64,000 bases of DNA from CALGFI01 sp963786805 (GTDB lineage Bacteria > Actinomycetota > UBA4738 > HRBIN12). The notes under the pieces were generated by a model that saw only the letters and a list, made by a program, of their open reading frames with translations, was not told the origin of the DNA and did not search any database. The position numbers and the translations under genes were made by a program. The stretch covers positions 248,001 to 312,000 of the forward strand of contig CAWBAK010000003.1 of the NCBI GenBank assembly GCA_963786805.1. The letters run 5' to 3'. Below, one piece after another: positions 1 to 10,522 of this stretch; position 1 is the stretch's first letter; each line of letters begins with the position of its first letter.

Positions 1-1
1 G

Positions 2-946
2 ATCGGCGAGCCGGGCACGCAGCTCACGATGCGAACCTTCCACACGGGAGGCGTGGCCGGCGAGGACATCACGCACGGTCTGCCTCGCGTGGTCGAGCTG
101 TTCGAGGCGCGCCGCCCCAAGGGTGAGGCGCTCATCACCGAGCTGCCCGGCACCGTCAGCATCGAGGACGACGAGGAGAAGAAGGAGCGGCGCCTCACGG
201 TCACCTCGGAGGACGGCGACCAGGTGCAGTACAAGGTCGGTTTCCGAGCACGGCTGCTCGTCGGCGACGGCGAGGTCGTGGACGTCGGTCAGCAGCTCAC
301 CGAGGGCTCCGTGAACCCGCACGAGAAGCTGCGGATCGAGGGCGTCCAGGCGCTCCAGCACCACCTGGTGGAAGAGGTCCAGCAGGTGTACCGGAGCCAG
401 GGCGTGACGATCCACGACAAGCACATCGAGCTGATCGTTCGGCAGATGCTCCGCAAGGTGCAGATCATCGAGCCCGGCGACAGCGATTTCCTGCCGGGCG
501 ACCTGATCGACCGGCGTCGCTTCGAGGCGAACAACCGCGAGACGGTCGAGAACGGCGGCCAGCCGGCGACGGCCCGGCCGCAGCTGCTCGGGATCACGAA
601 GGCCTCGCTGGCTACGGACTCGTGGCTGTCGGCGGCCTCGTTCCAGGAGACGACCCGGGTGCTCACCGAGGCGGCCATCGCCGGGAAGTCCGACAGCCTG
701 CTCGGGCTGAAGGAGAACGTCATCATCGGCAAGTTGATCCCGGCCGGTACGGGCATGGGCCGCTACCGGAACGTGCAGGTGCGGATCAAGCCCGAGGCGA
801 TCCCGGAGTACTGGCTGGCTCGCCAGCGCGAGATCCAGGAGCAGGCCGAGGCCGGCGGTGTCGGCGAGCCGGTGCTCGCCGGATCGCTCACCCGCGAAGA
901 GGCCGAGCAGATGCTCGGGGGGTCGTACAAGCCCGCAGAGGAATAG
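2..946 (+). CDS. rpoC: DNA-directed RNA polymerase subunit beta' (C-terminal part)
   Basis: This is the C-terminal end of the beta' subunit of RNA polymerase. The frame is open from the first bases of the window, so the gene starts upstream. The conserved stretch GTQLTMRTFHTGGVAGEDIT is followed by HGLPRVVELFEARRPKG (trigger-loop and jaw side of the family), then a sandwich-barrel hybrid segment and the C-terminal region with LKENVIIGKLIPAGTGM. About 314 residues are present of the roughly 1,300 expected. It ends with TAG at 944-946, followed within 10 bases by a strong hairpin. Its position just upstream of rpsL is the usual actinobacterial order. Confidence 0.97.
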   Translation: MGEPGTQLTMRTFHTGGVAGEDITHGLPRVVELFEARRPKGEALITELPGTVSIEDDEEKKERRLTVTSEDGDQVQYKVGFRARLLVGDGEVVDVGQQLTEGSVNPHEKLRIEGVQALQHHLVEEVQQVYRSQGVTIHDKHIELIVRQMLRKVQIIEPGDSDFLPGDLIDRRRFEANNRETVENGGQPATARPQLLGITKASLATDSWLSAASFQETTRVLTEAAIAGKSDSLLGLKENVIIGKLIPAGTGMGRYRNVQVRIKPEAIPEYWLARQREIQEQAEAGGVGEPVLAGSLTREEAEQMLGGSYKPAEE

Positions 947-952
947 GGCGTC

Positions 953-983
953 GGTGTGGCGGCCGCGAAGCGGCCGCCACACC
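953..983 (+). terminator. Perfect hairpin after rpoC, terminator-like
   Basis: A 14-bp perfect inverted repeat (953-966 with 970-983) closes a GAA triloop 7 bases after the rpoC stop. No T-run follows, so it is either a U-less terminator of the kind common in high-GC actinobacteria or an mRNA 3'-end stabiliser. Confidence 0.6.
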
Positions 984-1104
984 AGCAAGGCCGTTCCGTG
1001 CCCCAGCTGGGTGATCACGGGATAAGTCTCAGGTCTCGCACCCCCGACCCGTGCCCAGCCTCGGCGCCAGGTGCCGTGCCCGGGTGGCCGCTTCACGGCT
1101 TTCG

Positions 1105-1134
1105 TTGACACGCACGAGCCGTGCTTAGTACCGT
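1105..1134 (+). promoter_or_regulatory. Sigma-70 type promoter of the str operon
   Basis: A perfect TTGACA (1105-1110) is separated by 18 bases from TACCGT (1129-1134), which fits the TAnnnT pattern of actinobacterial -10 boxes. Transcription starting near 1141 would give a leader of about 170 bases before rpsL. Confidence 0.75.
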
Positions 1135-1145
1135 TGTTGGTCCGA

Positions 1146-1264
1146 GCCGGACTCGGCGGGCGAGTCCGGCATCTAGCGTGCTTCCAGGGGGTCGTCCGAG
1201 GGACAACCTGCTCCCAACGCTGTTTCCCTGGAAGCCGGGCCCGCGGTCCGGCTTCATCGTTTTT
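1146..1264 (+). promoter_or_regulatory. Structured 5' leader of rpsL with alternative stems, possible attenuator
   Basis: Three perfect stems lie in the leader. Stem A pairs 1146-1155 with 1161-1170 (10 bp). Stem B pairs 1180-1189 with 1226-1235 (10 bp). Stem C pairs 1231-1238 with 1248-1255 (8 bp) and is followed by five Ts at 1260-1264, like an intrinsic terminator. Stems B and C share bases 1231-1235, so only one can form at a time. This is the layout of a terminator/antiterminator switch. What would sense the signal is unknown; autoregulation by a ribosomal protein is one possibility. Confidence 0.5.
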
Positions 1265-1311
1265 CGGGCCTCCGGTTCGGTTGAAAAGTCAAGAGTGCAG
1301 GCGAGAGGACC

Positions 1312-1686
1312 ATGCCCACGATCCAGCAGCTCGTCCGGAGCGGCCGGAAACGGCCGAAAGAGAAGACCAAGGCCCCGGCCCTCAAGGGCTCCCCGCAGCG
1401 GCGGGGCGTCTGCACGCGCGTGTACACGACCACCCCGAAGAAGCCGAACTCGGCGCTTCGCAAGGTCGCCCGCGTCCGACTGACCTCGCAGGTCGAGGTC
1501 ACCGCGTACATCCCCGGCGTGGGTCACAACCTGCAGGAGCACTCGATCGTGCTCATCCGCGCCGGCCGCGTTCGAGACCTGCCGGGCGTCCGCTACAAGG
1601 TCATCCGCGGAACCCTGGACACCGCCGGCGTGCGCGACCGGAAGAAGGCTCGCTCGCGCTACGGCGCGAAGAAGGTCGGCGAGTAG
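1312..1686 (+). CDS. rpsL: 30S ribosomal protein S12
   Basis: S12 is the decoding-centre protein of the small subunit; this copy has the normal length of 124 residues. It begins MPTIQQLVRSGRK and contains the hallmark TTPKKPNSALRK (Lys43) and GRVRDLPGVRY. Position 88, normally Lys, is Arg here, the residue selected in streptomycin-resistant mutants of Mycobacterium tuberculosis. Asp89, the residue methylthiolated by RimO in other bacteria, is kept. The gene is first in the str operon, behind a structured leader, with GAGAGG upstream of the ATG. Confidence 0.98.
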   Translation: MPTIQQLVRSGRKRPKEKTKAPALKGSPQRRGVCTRVYTTTPKKPNSALRKVARVRLTSQVEVTAYIPGVGHNLQEHSIVLIRAGRVRDLPGVRYKVIRGTLDTAGVRDRKKARSRYGAKKVGE

Positions 1687-1688
1687 TC

Positions 1689-2159
1689 ATGCCGCGCAAG
1701 GGACCTGCCGTACACCGCGAGATCCAACCGGACCCGGTCTACCAGAACGTCCTGGTCACGCAGCTGATCAACAAGGTGCTGCTGGACGGGAAGAAGACGC
1801 TCGCCGAGCGCACCGTGTACAAGGCGCTCGAGGTGATCAGCGAGCGGACCGCGAACGACCCGGTCATCACCTTGAAGAAGGCGGTCGAGAACGTGCGTCC
1901 GATGCTCGAGGTGCGCTCCCGGCGCGTCGGGGGGGCGAACTACCAGGTGCCCGTCGAGGTCCGGCCGACTCGCGGCACGACGCTGGCGCTGCGCTGGCTC
2001 GTGAACAACTCGCGCGCGCGCAAGGAGCATTCGATGGCCGAGCGTCTGACGGGCGAGATCATGGACGCCTCCAACGGCCAGGGTGTCTCGGTGAAGCGGC
2101 GCGAGGACATGCACAAGATGGCCGAGGCGAACAAGGCGTTCGCGCATTACCGATGGTGA
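1689..2159 (+). CDS. rpsG: 30S ribosomal protein S7
   Basis: S7 nucleates assembly of the 30S head by binding 16S rRNA. The 156-residue product starts MPRKGPAVHREIQPDP and shows the family stretches LINKVLLDGKKTLAE, VRPMLEVRSRRVGGANYQVP and LRWLVNNSRAR. The ATG lies two bases after the rpsL stop, so translation is probably coupled. An upstream in-frame extension exists but has no S7 similarity, so the ATG at 1689 is chosen. Confidence 0.98.
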   Translation: MPRKGPAVHREIQPDPVYQNVLVTQLINKVLLDGKKTLAERTVYKALEVISERTANDPVITLKKAVENVRPMLEVRSRRVGGANYQVPVEVRPTRGTTLALRWLVNNSRARKEHSMAERLTGEIMDASNGQGVSVKRREDMHKMAEANKAFAHYRW

Positions 2160-2194
2160 TCGACGACAACACCGTGGCCGGGAGGCGCTGAGCG

Positions 2195-4360
<2,166 letters not shown>

Positions 4361-4381
4361 GCGGAGGAGAGGAAAGGACCG

Positions 4382-5566
<1,185 letters not shown>

Positions 5567-5594
5567 CTCGATCGAACAAGAGGGGACACGGGCG

Positions 5595-5903
5595 GTGGCG
5601 GGACCGAGGATCAGGATCAAGCTCCGGGCGTACGACCACCGGATGCTGGACGTCGCGGCTCGCGAGATCGTCGAGCACGTGACGCGCACCGGCGCCAAGG
5701 TGGTCGGGCCGGTGCCGCTGCCCACCGAGCGGACGGTCTACACGGTGATCCGCTCGCCGCACAAGTACAAGGACAGCCGCGAGCACTTCCAGATGCTGAC
5801 GCACAAGCGGCTCATCGACATCGTCGACGCCACGTCGAAGACGGTTCAGGAGCTCCAGCGCCTGAACCTGTCGGCCGGCGTCGACATCGAGATCAAGCTC
5901 TAG
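5595..5903 (+). CDS. rpsJ: 30S ribosomal protein S10
   Basis: S10 is a head protein of the 30S subunit and the NusE partner in antitermination. The product is 102 residues beginning GTG-encoded Met-AGPRIRIKLRAYDHR, with the family signature LPTERTVYTVIRSPHKYKDS. An open frame extends upstream into tuf, but GTG at 5595 preceded by AAGAGGGGAC gives the normal S10 N-terminus. First gene of the S10 cluster. Confidence 0.97.
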   Translation: MAGPRIRIKLRAYDHRMLDVAAREIVEHVTRTGAKVVGPVPLPTERTVYTVIRSPHKYKDSREHFQMLTHKRLIDIVDATSKTVQELQRLNLSAGVDIEIKL

Positions 5904-5919
5904 GAGCCGGGACGAAGCG

Positions 5920-6567
5920 ATGGGACAGGTCAAGGGGATCCTCGGGACGAAGCTGGGCATGACCCAGATCTTCGAAGACACGCGCGCGATCCCCGTCACG
6001 GTGATCCAGGCCGGGCCGTGTGTCGTCGCGCAGGTCAAGACCGAGGCGAGCGATGGCTACCGCGCCGTCCAGCTCACGTTCGGCGACAGCCGTCGCGTCT
6101 CCAAGCCGATGCAGGGGCATTTCGACAAGGCCGGGGCCGATCCGGGCCGCTACGTCGTCGAGATCCGAACGGACGACACCGACAACTACACGCTCGGCCA
6201 GGAGATCAGGGTCGACGTGTTCTCCCCGGGCGACCGCGCCGACGTCGTCGGCGTCTCCAAGGGCAAGGGGTTCGCGGGCGTCATGAAGCGACACGGCTTC
6301 AGCGGGCTCTCGGCGAGCCACGGCACCCAGCGCAAGCACCGCTCGCCTGGGGCGGTCGGGGCCTGCGCGACGCCGTCTCGCGTGTTCAAGGGCATGCGGA
6401 TGGCCGGGCAGATGGGCAACGAGCGCGTCACCGTGCTGAACCTCGAGGTCGTGCAGGCCGACCCGGAGCGCAACCTCCTGCTGCTGAAAGGTGCGATCCC
6501 GGGGCCCGACGGTGGCCTGGTGATGGTCCGCTCGGCCGTCAAGGCACCCGTGGGGGACAAGAGCTGA
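5920..6567 (+). CDS. rplC: 50S ribosomal protein L3
   Basis: L3 helps form the peptidyl-transferase region and 50S assembly. The 215-residue product starts MGQVKGILGTKLGMTQIFED and contains the long loop with KGKGFAGVMKRHGF and SHGTQRKHRSPGAVGACA, typical of L3. Its TGA overlaps the ATG of rplD by one base. Confidence 0.97.
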   Translation: MGQVKGILGTKLGMTQIFEDTRAIPVTVIQAGPCVVAQVKTEASDGYRAVQLTFGDSRRVSKPMQGHFDKAGADPGRYVVEIRTDDTDNYTLGQEIRVDVFSPGDRADVVGVSKGKGFAGVMKRHGFSGLSASHGTQRKHRSPGAVGACATPSRVFKGMRMAGQMGNERVTVLNLEVVQADPERNLLLLKGAIPGPDGGLVMVRSAVKAPVGDKS

Positions 6568-7313
6568 TGGCCACCGTGCGCGTGCTCGACGCCAGCGGCA
6601 AGGAGGTCGCGAAGCGCGACCTGCCGCCTGCGATGTTCGAGGCCGAGGTCAGCGTGCCGTTGATGCACCAGGTGGTCGTCGCCGGGATGGCCGCGATCCG
6701 CCGGGGAACGCACTCGACGAAGACACGCGGCGACGTCTCCGGAGGCGGGAAGAAGCCGTGGCGCCAGAAGGGGACCGGGCGGGCCCGTCAGGGCTCGAGC
6801 CGCTCGCCACAGTGGAGGGGAGGCGGCGTCGTCCACGGCCCGCATCCGCTCGATCACTCGATGCGCGTCAACAAGAAGATGAAGCGAGGCGCGCTCCGGT
6901 CGGCGCTCACCGATGCGCTGCAGAGCGAGAAGCTCGTCGTGGTGAAGGACCTCGCGTTCGACGAGCCCAAGACCAAGGCCGCGGCCCAGATCCTCGACGC
7001 GCTCGAGCTCGACGGCAAGGTCCTGGTCGTGCTTCCGGCACCCTCCGACACCGGCGTGGTGGAGAAGTCCTTCCGCAACATCCGGGGCGTCCGGGTCAGC
7101 TACGCCAAGAGCCTCGGCGTGTACGAGATCATCGCCGCCGACAAGCTGGTGTTGACGAGTGCCGCACTCGACGTGCTCGAAGGAGCGCCCGGAGCAGTCG
7201 CCGGGGGCTCGTCTCCGGTGAAAAGCGATGTGAGCACGGACGATTCCGGAGACGGTTCCCCCGGCGATGCGCAGGGCGCGACGTCCAGCGCCGCGGGGGG
7301 TGAGGACGAGTGA
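6567..7313 (+). CDS. rplD: 50S ribosomal protein L4 with acidic C-terminal tail
   Basis: L4 lines the exit tunnel and in some bacteria represses the S10 operon. The core of about 205 residues has the tunnel loop KKPWRQKGTGRARQGSSRSP and VVHGPHP. It is followed by a tail of about 40 residues rich in Ser, Gly, Ala and Asp (ending SSAAGGEDE), not found in most L4 proteins. The start is ATG 6567 overlapping the rplC stop, and the end overlaps the rplW start by four bases. Confidence 0.97.
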   Translation: MATVRVLDASGKEVAKRDLPPAMFEAEVSVPLMHQVVVAGMAAIRRGTHSTKTRGDVSGGGKKPWRQKGTGRARQGSSRSPQWRGGGVVHGPHPLDHSMRVNKKMKRGALRSALTDALQSEKLVVVKDLAFDEPKTKAAAQILDALELDGKVLVVLPAPSDTGVVEKSFRNIRGVRVSYAKSLGVYEIIAADKLVLTSAALDVLEGAPGAVAGGSSPVKSDVSTDDSGDGSPGDAQGATSSAAGGEDE

Positions 7314-7600
7314 AGACGTCGCGGGACATCGTCATCCGGCCGGTCGTGAGCGAGAAGTCCTATGCGGGGCTGGACCAGAACACGTACACCTTCCTCGTCG
7401 ACAAGCGGGCGAACAAGACCGAGATCAAGGAAGCGATCCAGCAGATCTGGAACGTCAAGGTGACCTCCGTCCGCACGCTGAACCGCAAGGGGAAGACCAA
7501 GCGCCGCCGCTTCACCGTCGGCAAGCGAGCCGACGAGAAGCGCGCGATCGTCACCCTCGTCGAGGGCGACAAGATCGAGATCTTCGAGACCGGGAAGTAG
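7310..7600 (+). CDS. rplW: 50S ribosomal protein L23
   Basis: L23 sits at the tunnel exit and docks trigger factor and SRP. The 96-residue product has RDIVIRPVVSEKSYAG at the N-terminus and the loop NRKGKTKRRRFTVGKR. The GTG start overlaps the rplD stop in a GTGA arrangement, indicating translational coupling. Confidence 0.97.
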   Translation: MKTSRDIVIRPVVSEKSYAGLDQNTYTFLVDKRANKTEIKEAIQQIWNVKVTSVRTLNRKGKTKRRRFTVGKRADEKRAIVTLVEGDKIEIFETGK

Positions 7601-7602
7601 CC

Positions 7603-8433
7603 ATGGCCGTACGCAAATACAAGCCGACGACGCCGGGCCGACGCGGCGCGAGCGTGTCCTCGTTCGACGAGATCACGCGTGCGAAGCCCGAGAAGGCGCT
7701 CGTCTCCAAGGGGCGCAACCGGGCCGGCCGCAGCAAGACCGGCCGGATCACGATGCGTCACCAGGGAGGCGGGAACAAGCGCCGGTTCCGACAGATCGAC
7801 TTCCGCCGCAACAAGGACGGTGTCCCGGCCAAGGTCGCGCACATCGAGTACGACCCCAACCGCACCGCCCGGATCGCGCTGCTGCACTACGTCGACGGCG
7901 AGAAGCGGTACATCCTGGCGCCCGACGGACTCGCGGTCGGCGACAAGCTGATGTCCGGCGAGAGCGCCGAGATCCGGCCGGGCAACGCGCTCCCGCTCCG
8001 GAACGTCCCCGTGGGGACGACCGTGCACGCGGTGGAGCTGCAGCCGGGCTCGGGCGCGCGGATGGCTCGTTCTGCCGGGACGAGCATCCAGGTGATGGCG
8101 AAGGAGGGTCAGTACGCGACCCTTCGTCTGCCCTCGGGCGAGATGCGCCTGGTGCTCGCGACGTGCAAGGCCACGGTCGGCGAGGTCGGCAACGCCGAGC
8201 ACGAGCTCGTCCAGCTCGGCAAGGCGGGGCGCGCGCGGTGGATGCGCAAACGGCCCTCCGTCCGCGGGGTCGCGATGAACCCCGTCGACCATCCGCTCGG
8301 CGGAGGCGAAGGCAAGAGTTCCGGCGGCCGCCACCCCACGAGCCCGTGGGGCAAGAAGGAAGGCCGGACCAGGAAGAAGAACAAGGCGTCGAGCAAGCTG
8401 ATCGTCCGGCGCCGCGGGAAGGGGCGTGGCTGA
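7603..8433 (+). CDS. rplB: 50S ribosomal protein L2
   Basis: L2 is a primary 23S rRNA binder needed for subunit joining. The 276-residue product starts MAVRKYKPTTPGRRG, contains GRITMRHQGGGNKRRFR and the C-terminal GVAMNPVDHPLGGGEGK with the conserved His near the peptidyl-transferase centre. It starts two bases after the rplW stop and its TGA overlaps the rpsS ATG. Confidence 0.98.
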   Translation: MAVRKYKPTTPGRRGASVSSFDEITRAKPEKALVSKGRNRAGRSKTGRITMRHQGGGNKRRFRQIDFRRNKDGVPAKVAHIEYDPNRTARIALLHYVDGEKRYILAPDGLAVGDKLMSGESAEIRPGNALPLRNVPVGTTVHAVELQPGSGARMARSAGTSIQVMAKEGQYATLRLPSGEMRLVLATCKATVGEVGNAEHELVQLGKAGRARWMRKRPSVRGVAMNPVDHPLGGGEGKSSGGRHPTSPWGKKEGRTRKKNKASSKLIVRRRGKGRG

Positions 8434-8714
8434 TGCCCAGGAGCATCAAGAAGGGACCGTTCGTCGACGAGCACCTGATGGTCAAGATCGTCGAGATGAA
8501 CCGGCGCAGCGAGAAGAAGGTCGTTCGGACCTGGTCGCGCCGTTCGACGATCGTGCCCGAGATGGTCGGCCACACGATCGCGGTGCACGACGGCCGCAAG
8601 CACGTCCCCGTGTATGTCTCGGAGTCGATGGTCGGTCACAAGCTGGGCGAGTTCGCGCCGACCCGGACGTTCCGGTCCCACGCGAGGTCCGAGCGCGCGA
8701 CCGTGGTTCGATGA
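8433..8714 (+). CDS. rpsS: 30S ribosomal protein S19
   Basis: S19 is a 30S head protein that contacts S13 and the A-site region. The 93-residue product begins MPRSIKKGPFVDEHL and contains WSRRSTIVPEMVGHTIAVH and the terminal LGEFAPTRTFRSH motif. Normal length; ATG overlaps the rplB stop by one base. Confidence 0.97.
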   Translation: MPRSIKKGPFVDEHLMVKIVEMNRRSEKKVVRTWSRRSTIVPEMVGHTIAVHDGRKHVPVYVSESMVGHKLGEFAPTRTFRSHARSERATVVR

Positions 8715-8734
8715 GAAGGGGACGCTAGGAGACG

Positions 8735-9079
8735 ATGGAAGCCAAGGCCACCGTTCGGTACGTCCGGATCACGCCCTCGAAGGCGCGGCGGGCGATCGAG
8801 CTGATCCGCGGCCGGCAGGTCGACGAGGCCCGCCGGATCCTGCGGTTCAGCCCGCTCGGCGCTGCCAAGACGATCGAGAAGGCGCTGAACTCGGCCGTGG
8901 CGAACGCGGAGCAGCAGCCCGGCGTCGCGCCGCAGAACCTGGTCGTCGAGCGCGCCTGGGTGGACGAGGGGCCGACGCTGAAGCGCTGGCGGCCGCGAGC
9001 CTACGGACGCGCGACGAAGATCTTGAAGCGGACGTCGCACATCACGCTGGTGGTTCGCTCGTTGGGAGAGGACGAATAG
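8735..9079 (+). CDS. rplV: 50S ribosomal protein L22
   Basis: L22 lines the exit tunnel. The 114-residue product has VRITPSKARRAIELIRG and the C-terminal hairpin tip RWRPRAYGRATKILKRTSHI, whose loop reaches the macrolide region of the tunnel. AGGAGACG precedes the ATG; the stop overlaps the GTG start of rpsC. Confidence 0.97.
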   Translation: MEAKATVRYVRITPSKARRAIELIRGRQVDEARRILRFSPLGAAKTIEKALNSAVANAEQQPGVAPQNLVVERAWVDEGPTLKRWRPRAYGRATKILKRTSHITLVVRSLGEDE

Positions 9080-10102
9080 TGGGTCACAAGGTCAATCCGT
9101 ACGGATTCCGGCTGGGGGTCATCTACCCCTGGAAGTCCAACTGGTACGCGGGCCGCGAGTACGCGACCCATCTGCACGAGGACGTCTGGATCCGCAAGCA
9201 CATCCGCTCCCGCCTGTCCCGCGCGGGCATCTCGAGCATCGACATCGAGCGCAAGGGCGACCAGATCTGGGTCTACATCCGGACCGCTCGCCCGGGCATC
9301 GTGATCGGCCGAAAGGGCGCCGAGGTCGATCGGATCCGCAAGGACATCGAGCGGGTCACGAAGAAGCGCGTGGACGTGAAGGTCGAGGACATGAACTCGG
9401 CCGCCTCGGAGGCGCGACCGGAGACCGACGCGACCCTGCTCGCGCAGGGCGTCGCCGAGCAGCTCGCCGGCCGCGTGAGCTTCCGCCGTGCCATGCGCCG
9501 GGCGGTACAGACCGCGATGCGCTCGGGCGCCCTCGGCGTTCGGGTTCAGTGCGGCGGCCGGCTCGGTGGGACGGAGATGTCGAGGCGCGAGTGGTACCGC
9601 GAGGGCCGCGTCCCGCTGCACACGCTCCGGGCGAGGATCGATTTCGGGACCGCCGAGGCCAAGACGACGTTCGGCCAGATCGGCGTGAAGGTCTGGGTCT
9701 ACCACGGGGACGAGATCCCGCAGGCCGAGCAGGAGACCGAGCGCCTGCGTGCACGCGCGCTCGCCCAGGTCTCGAGCGGCGGCGGCTCCTCGACCGGCGC
9801 GCTGATCACCGACGTGCGCGAGGCGGCCGAGGTCGCCGAACCGGAGGCCCCGGCCGCCGAGGCAGAGCCGCGCGGAGGCAGAGCCGGCCGCCGAGGCAGA
9901 GCCGGCCGCCGAGGCAGAGCCGGCCGCCGAGGCAGAGCCGGAGGCCGCGTCCGAGACCCCCGAGACCGAGGTCGAAGACGTCTGGCCGGCCGTGCCTCAG
10001 GAGGAGGCCGCTCCGAAGAGCGAGACCGAAACCGCTCCCGCCGGCGAGACCGAGACGACGCAAGGCGGCGCAGCGACGACGGACGGGGAGGCGAAGGGCT
10101 AG
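9079..10102 (+). CDS. rpsC: 30S ribosomal protein S3 with long acidic tail, frameshifted in a repeat
   Basis: S3 helps form the mRNA entry helicase. The GTG start overlaps the rplV stop and gives MGHKVNPYGFRLGVI. The KH domain (VIGRKGAEVDRIRKDIE) and the C-terminal domain up to about residue 235 are intact. After that a run of 18-base repeats encoding EAEPAA begins. Near 9871 the frame shifts, as if two bases are missing, and the acidic tail (ending TTQGGAATTDGEAKG) continues in another frame to TAG at 10100-10102, one base before rplP. Without the shift the frame would run on through rplP with an arginine-rich nonsense sequence. The core gene looks functional; the shift is either a sequencing slip in the repeat or real tail variation. 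Confidence 0.93.
9859..9940 (+). repeat. 18-bp tandem repeat in the rpsC tail
   Basis: Five copies of a unit beginning GAGGCAGAGCCG are present. Three (9875-9892, 9893-9910, 9911-9928) are perfect 18-mers coding for EAEPAA; the first (9859-9874) is two bases short and breaks the frame, and the last is partial. Confidence 0.85.
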
Positions 10103-10522
10103 ATGCTCGCCCCCAAGAAGGTCAAGCACCGCAAGGTGCACCGGGGCCGCCGACGCGGCCGCGCCAAGGGCGGCACCGAGATCCACTTCGGCGACTACGG
10201 GCTCCTGGCACTCGAGGCGGCGTGGATCACGAACCGCCAGATCGAGGCCGCCCGCGTCGCGATCACGCGACACATCCGCCGCGGCGGGAAGGTGTGGATC
10301 AACATCTTCCCCGACAAGCCCGTCACGAAGAAGCCCGCCGAGACACGGATGGGATCGGGCAAGGGCAACCCCGAGGGATGGGTGGCCGTCGTGAAGCCCG
10401 GACGCGTCCTGTTCGAGCTGTCGGGCGTCTCCGACAGCCTTGCGCGCGAGGCGATGAGCCGCGCCGCACACAAGCTTCCGATCAAGACGAAGTTCATCAC
10501 GCGAGCGGGAGGTGGGGAGTAG
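10103..10522 (+). CDS. rplP: 50S ribosomal protein L16
   Basis: L16 organises the A-site side of the peptidyl-transferase centre. The 139-residue product starts MLAPKKVKHRKVHRGRRRG, contains WITNRQIEAARVAITRHI, the KPVTKKPAETRMGSGKG loop with the conserved Arg near position 81, and the C-terminal HKLPIKTKFI. The ATG follows directly on the rpsC stop. Confidence 0.97.
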   Translation: MLAPKKVKHRKVHRGRRRGRAKGGTEIHFGDYGLLALEAAWITNRQIEAARVAITRHIRRGGKVWINIFPDKPVTKKPAETRMGSGKGNPEGWVAVVKPGRVLFELSGVSDSLAREAMSRAAHKLPIKTKFITRAGGGE

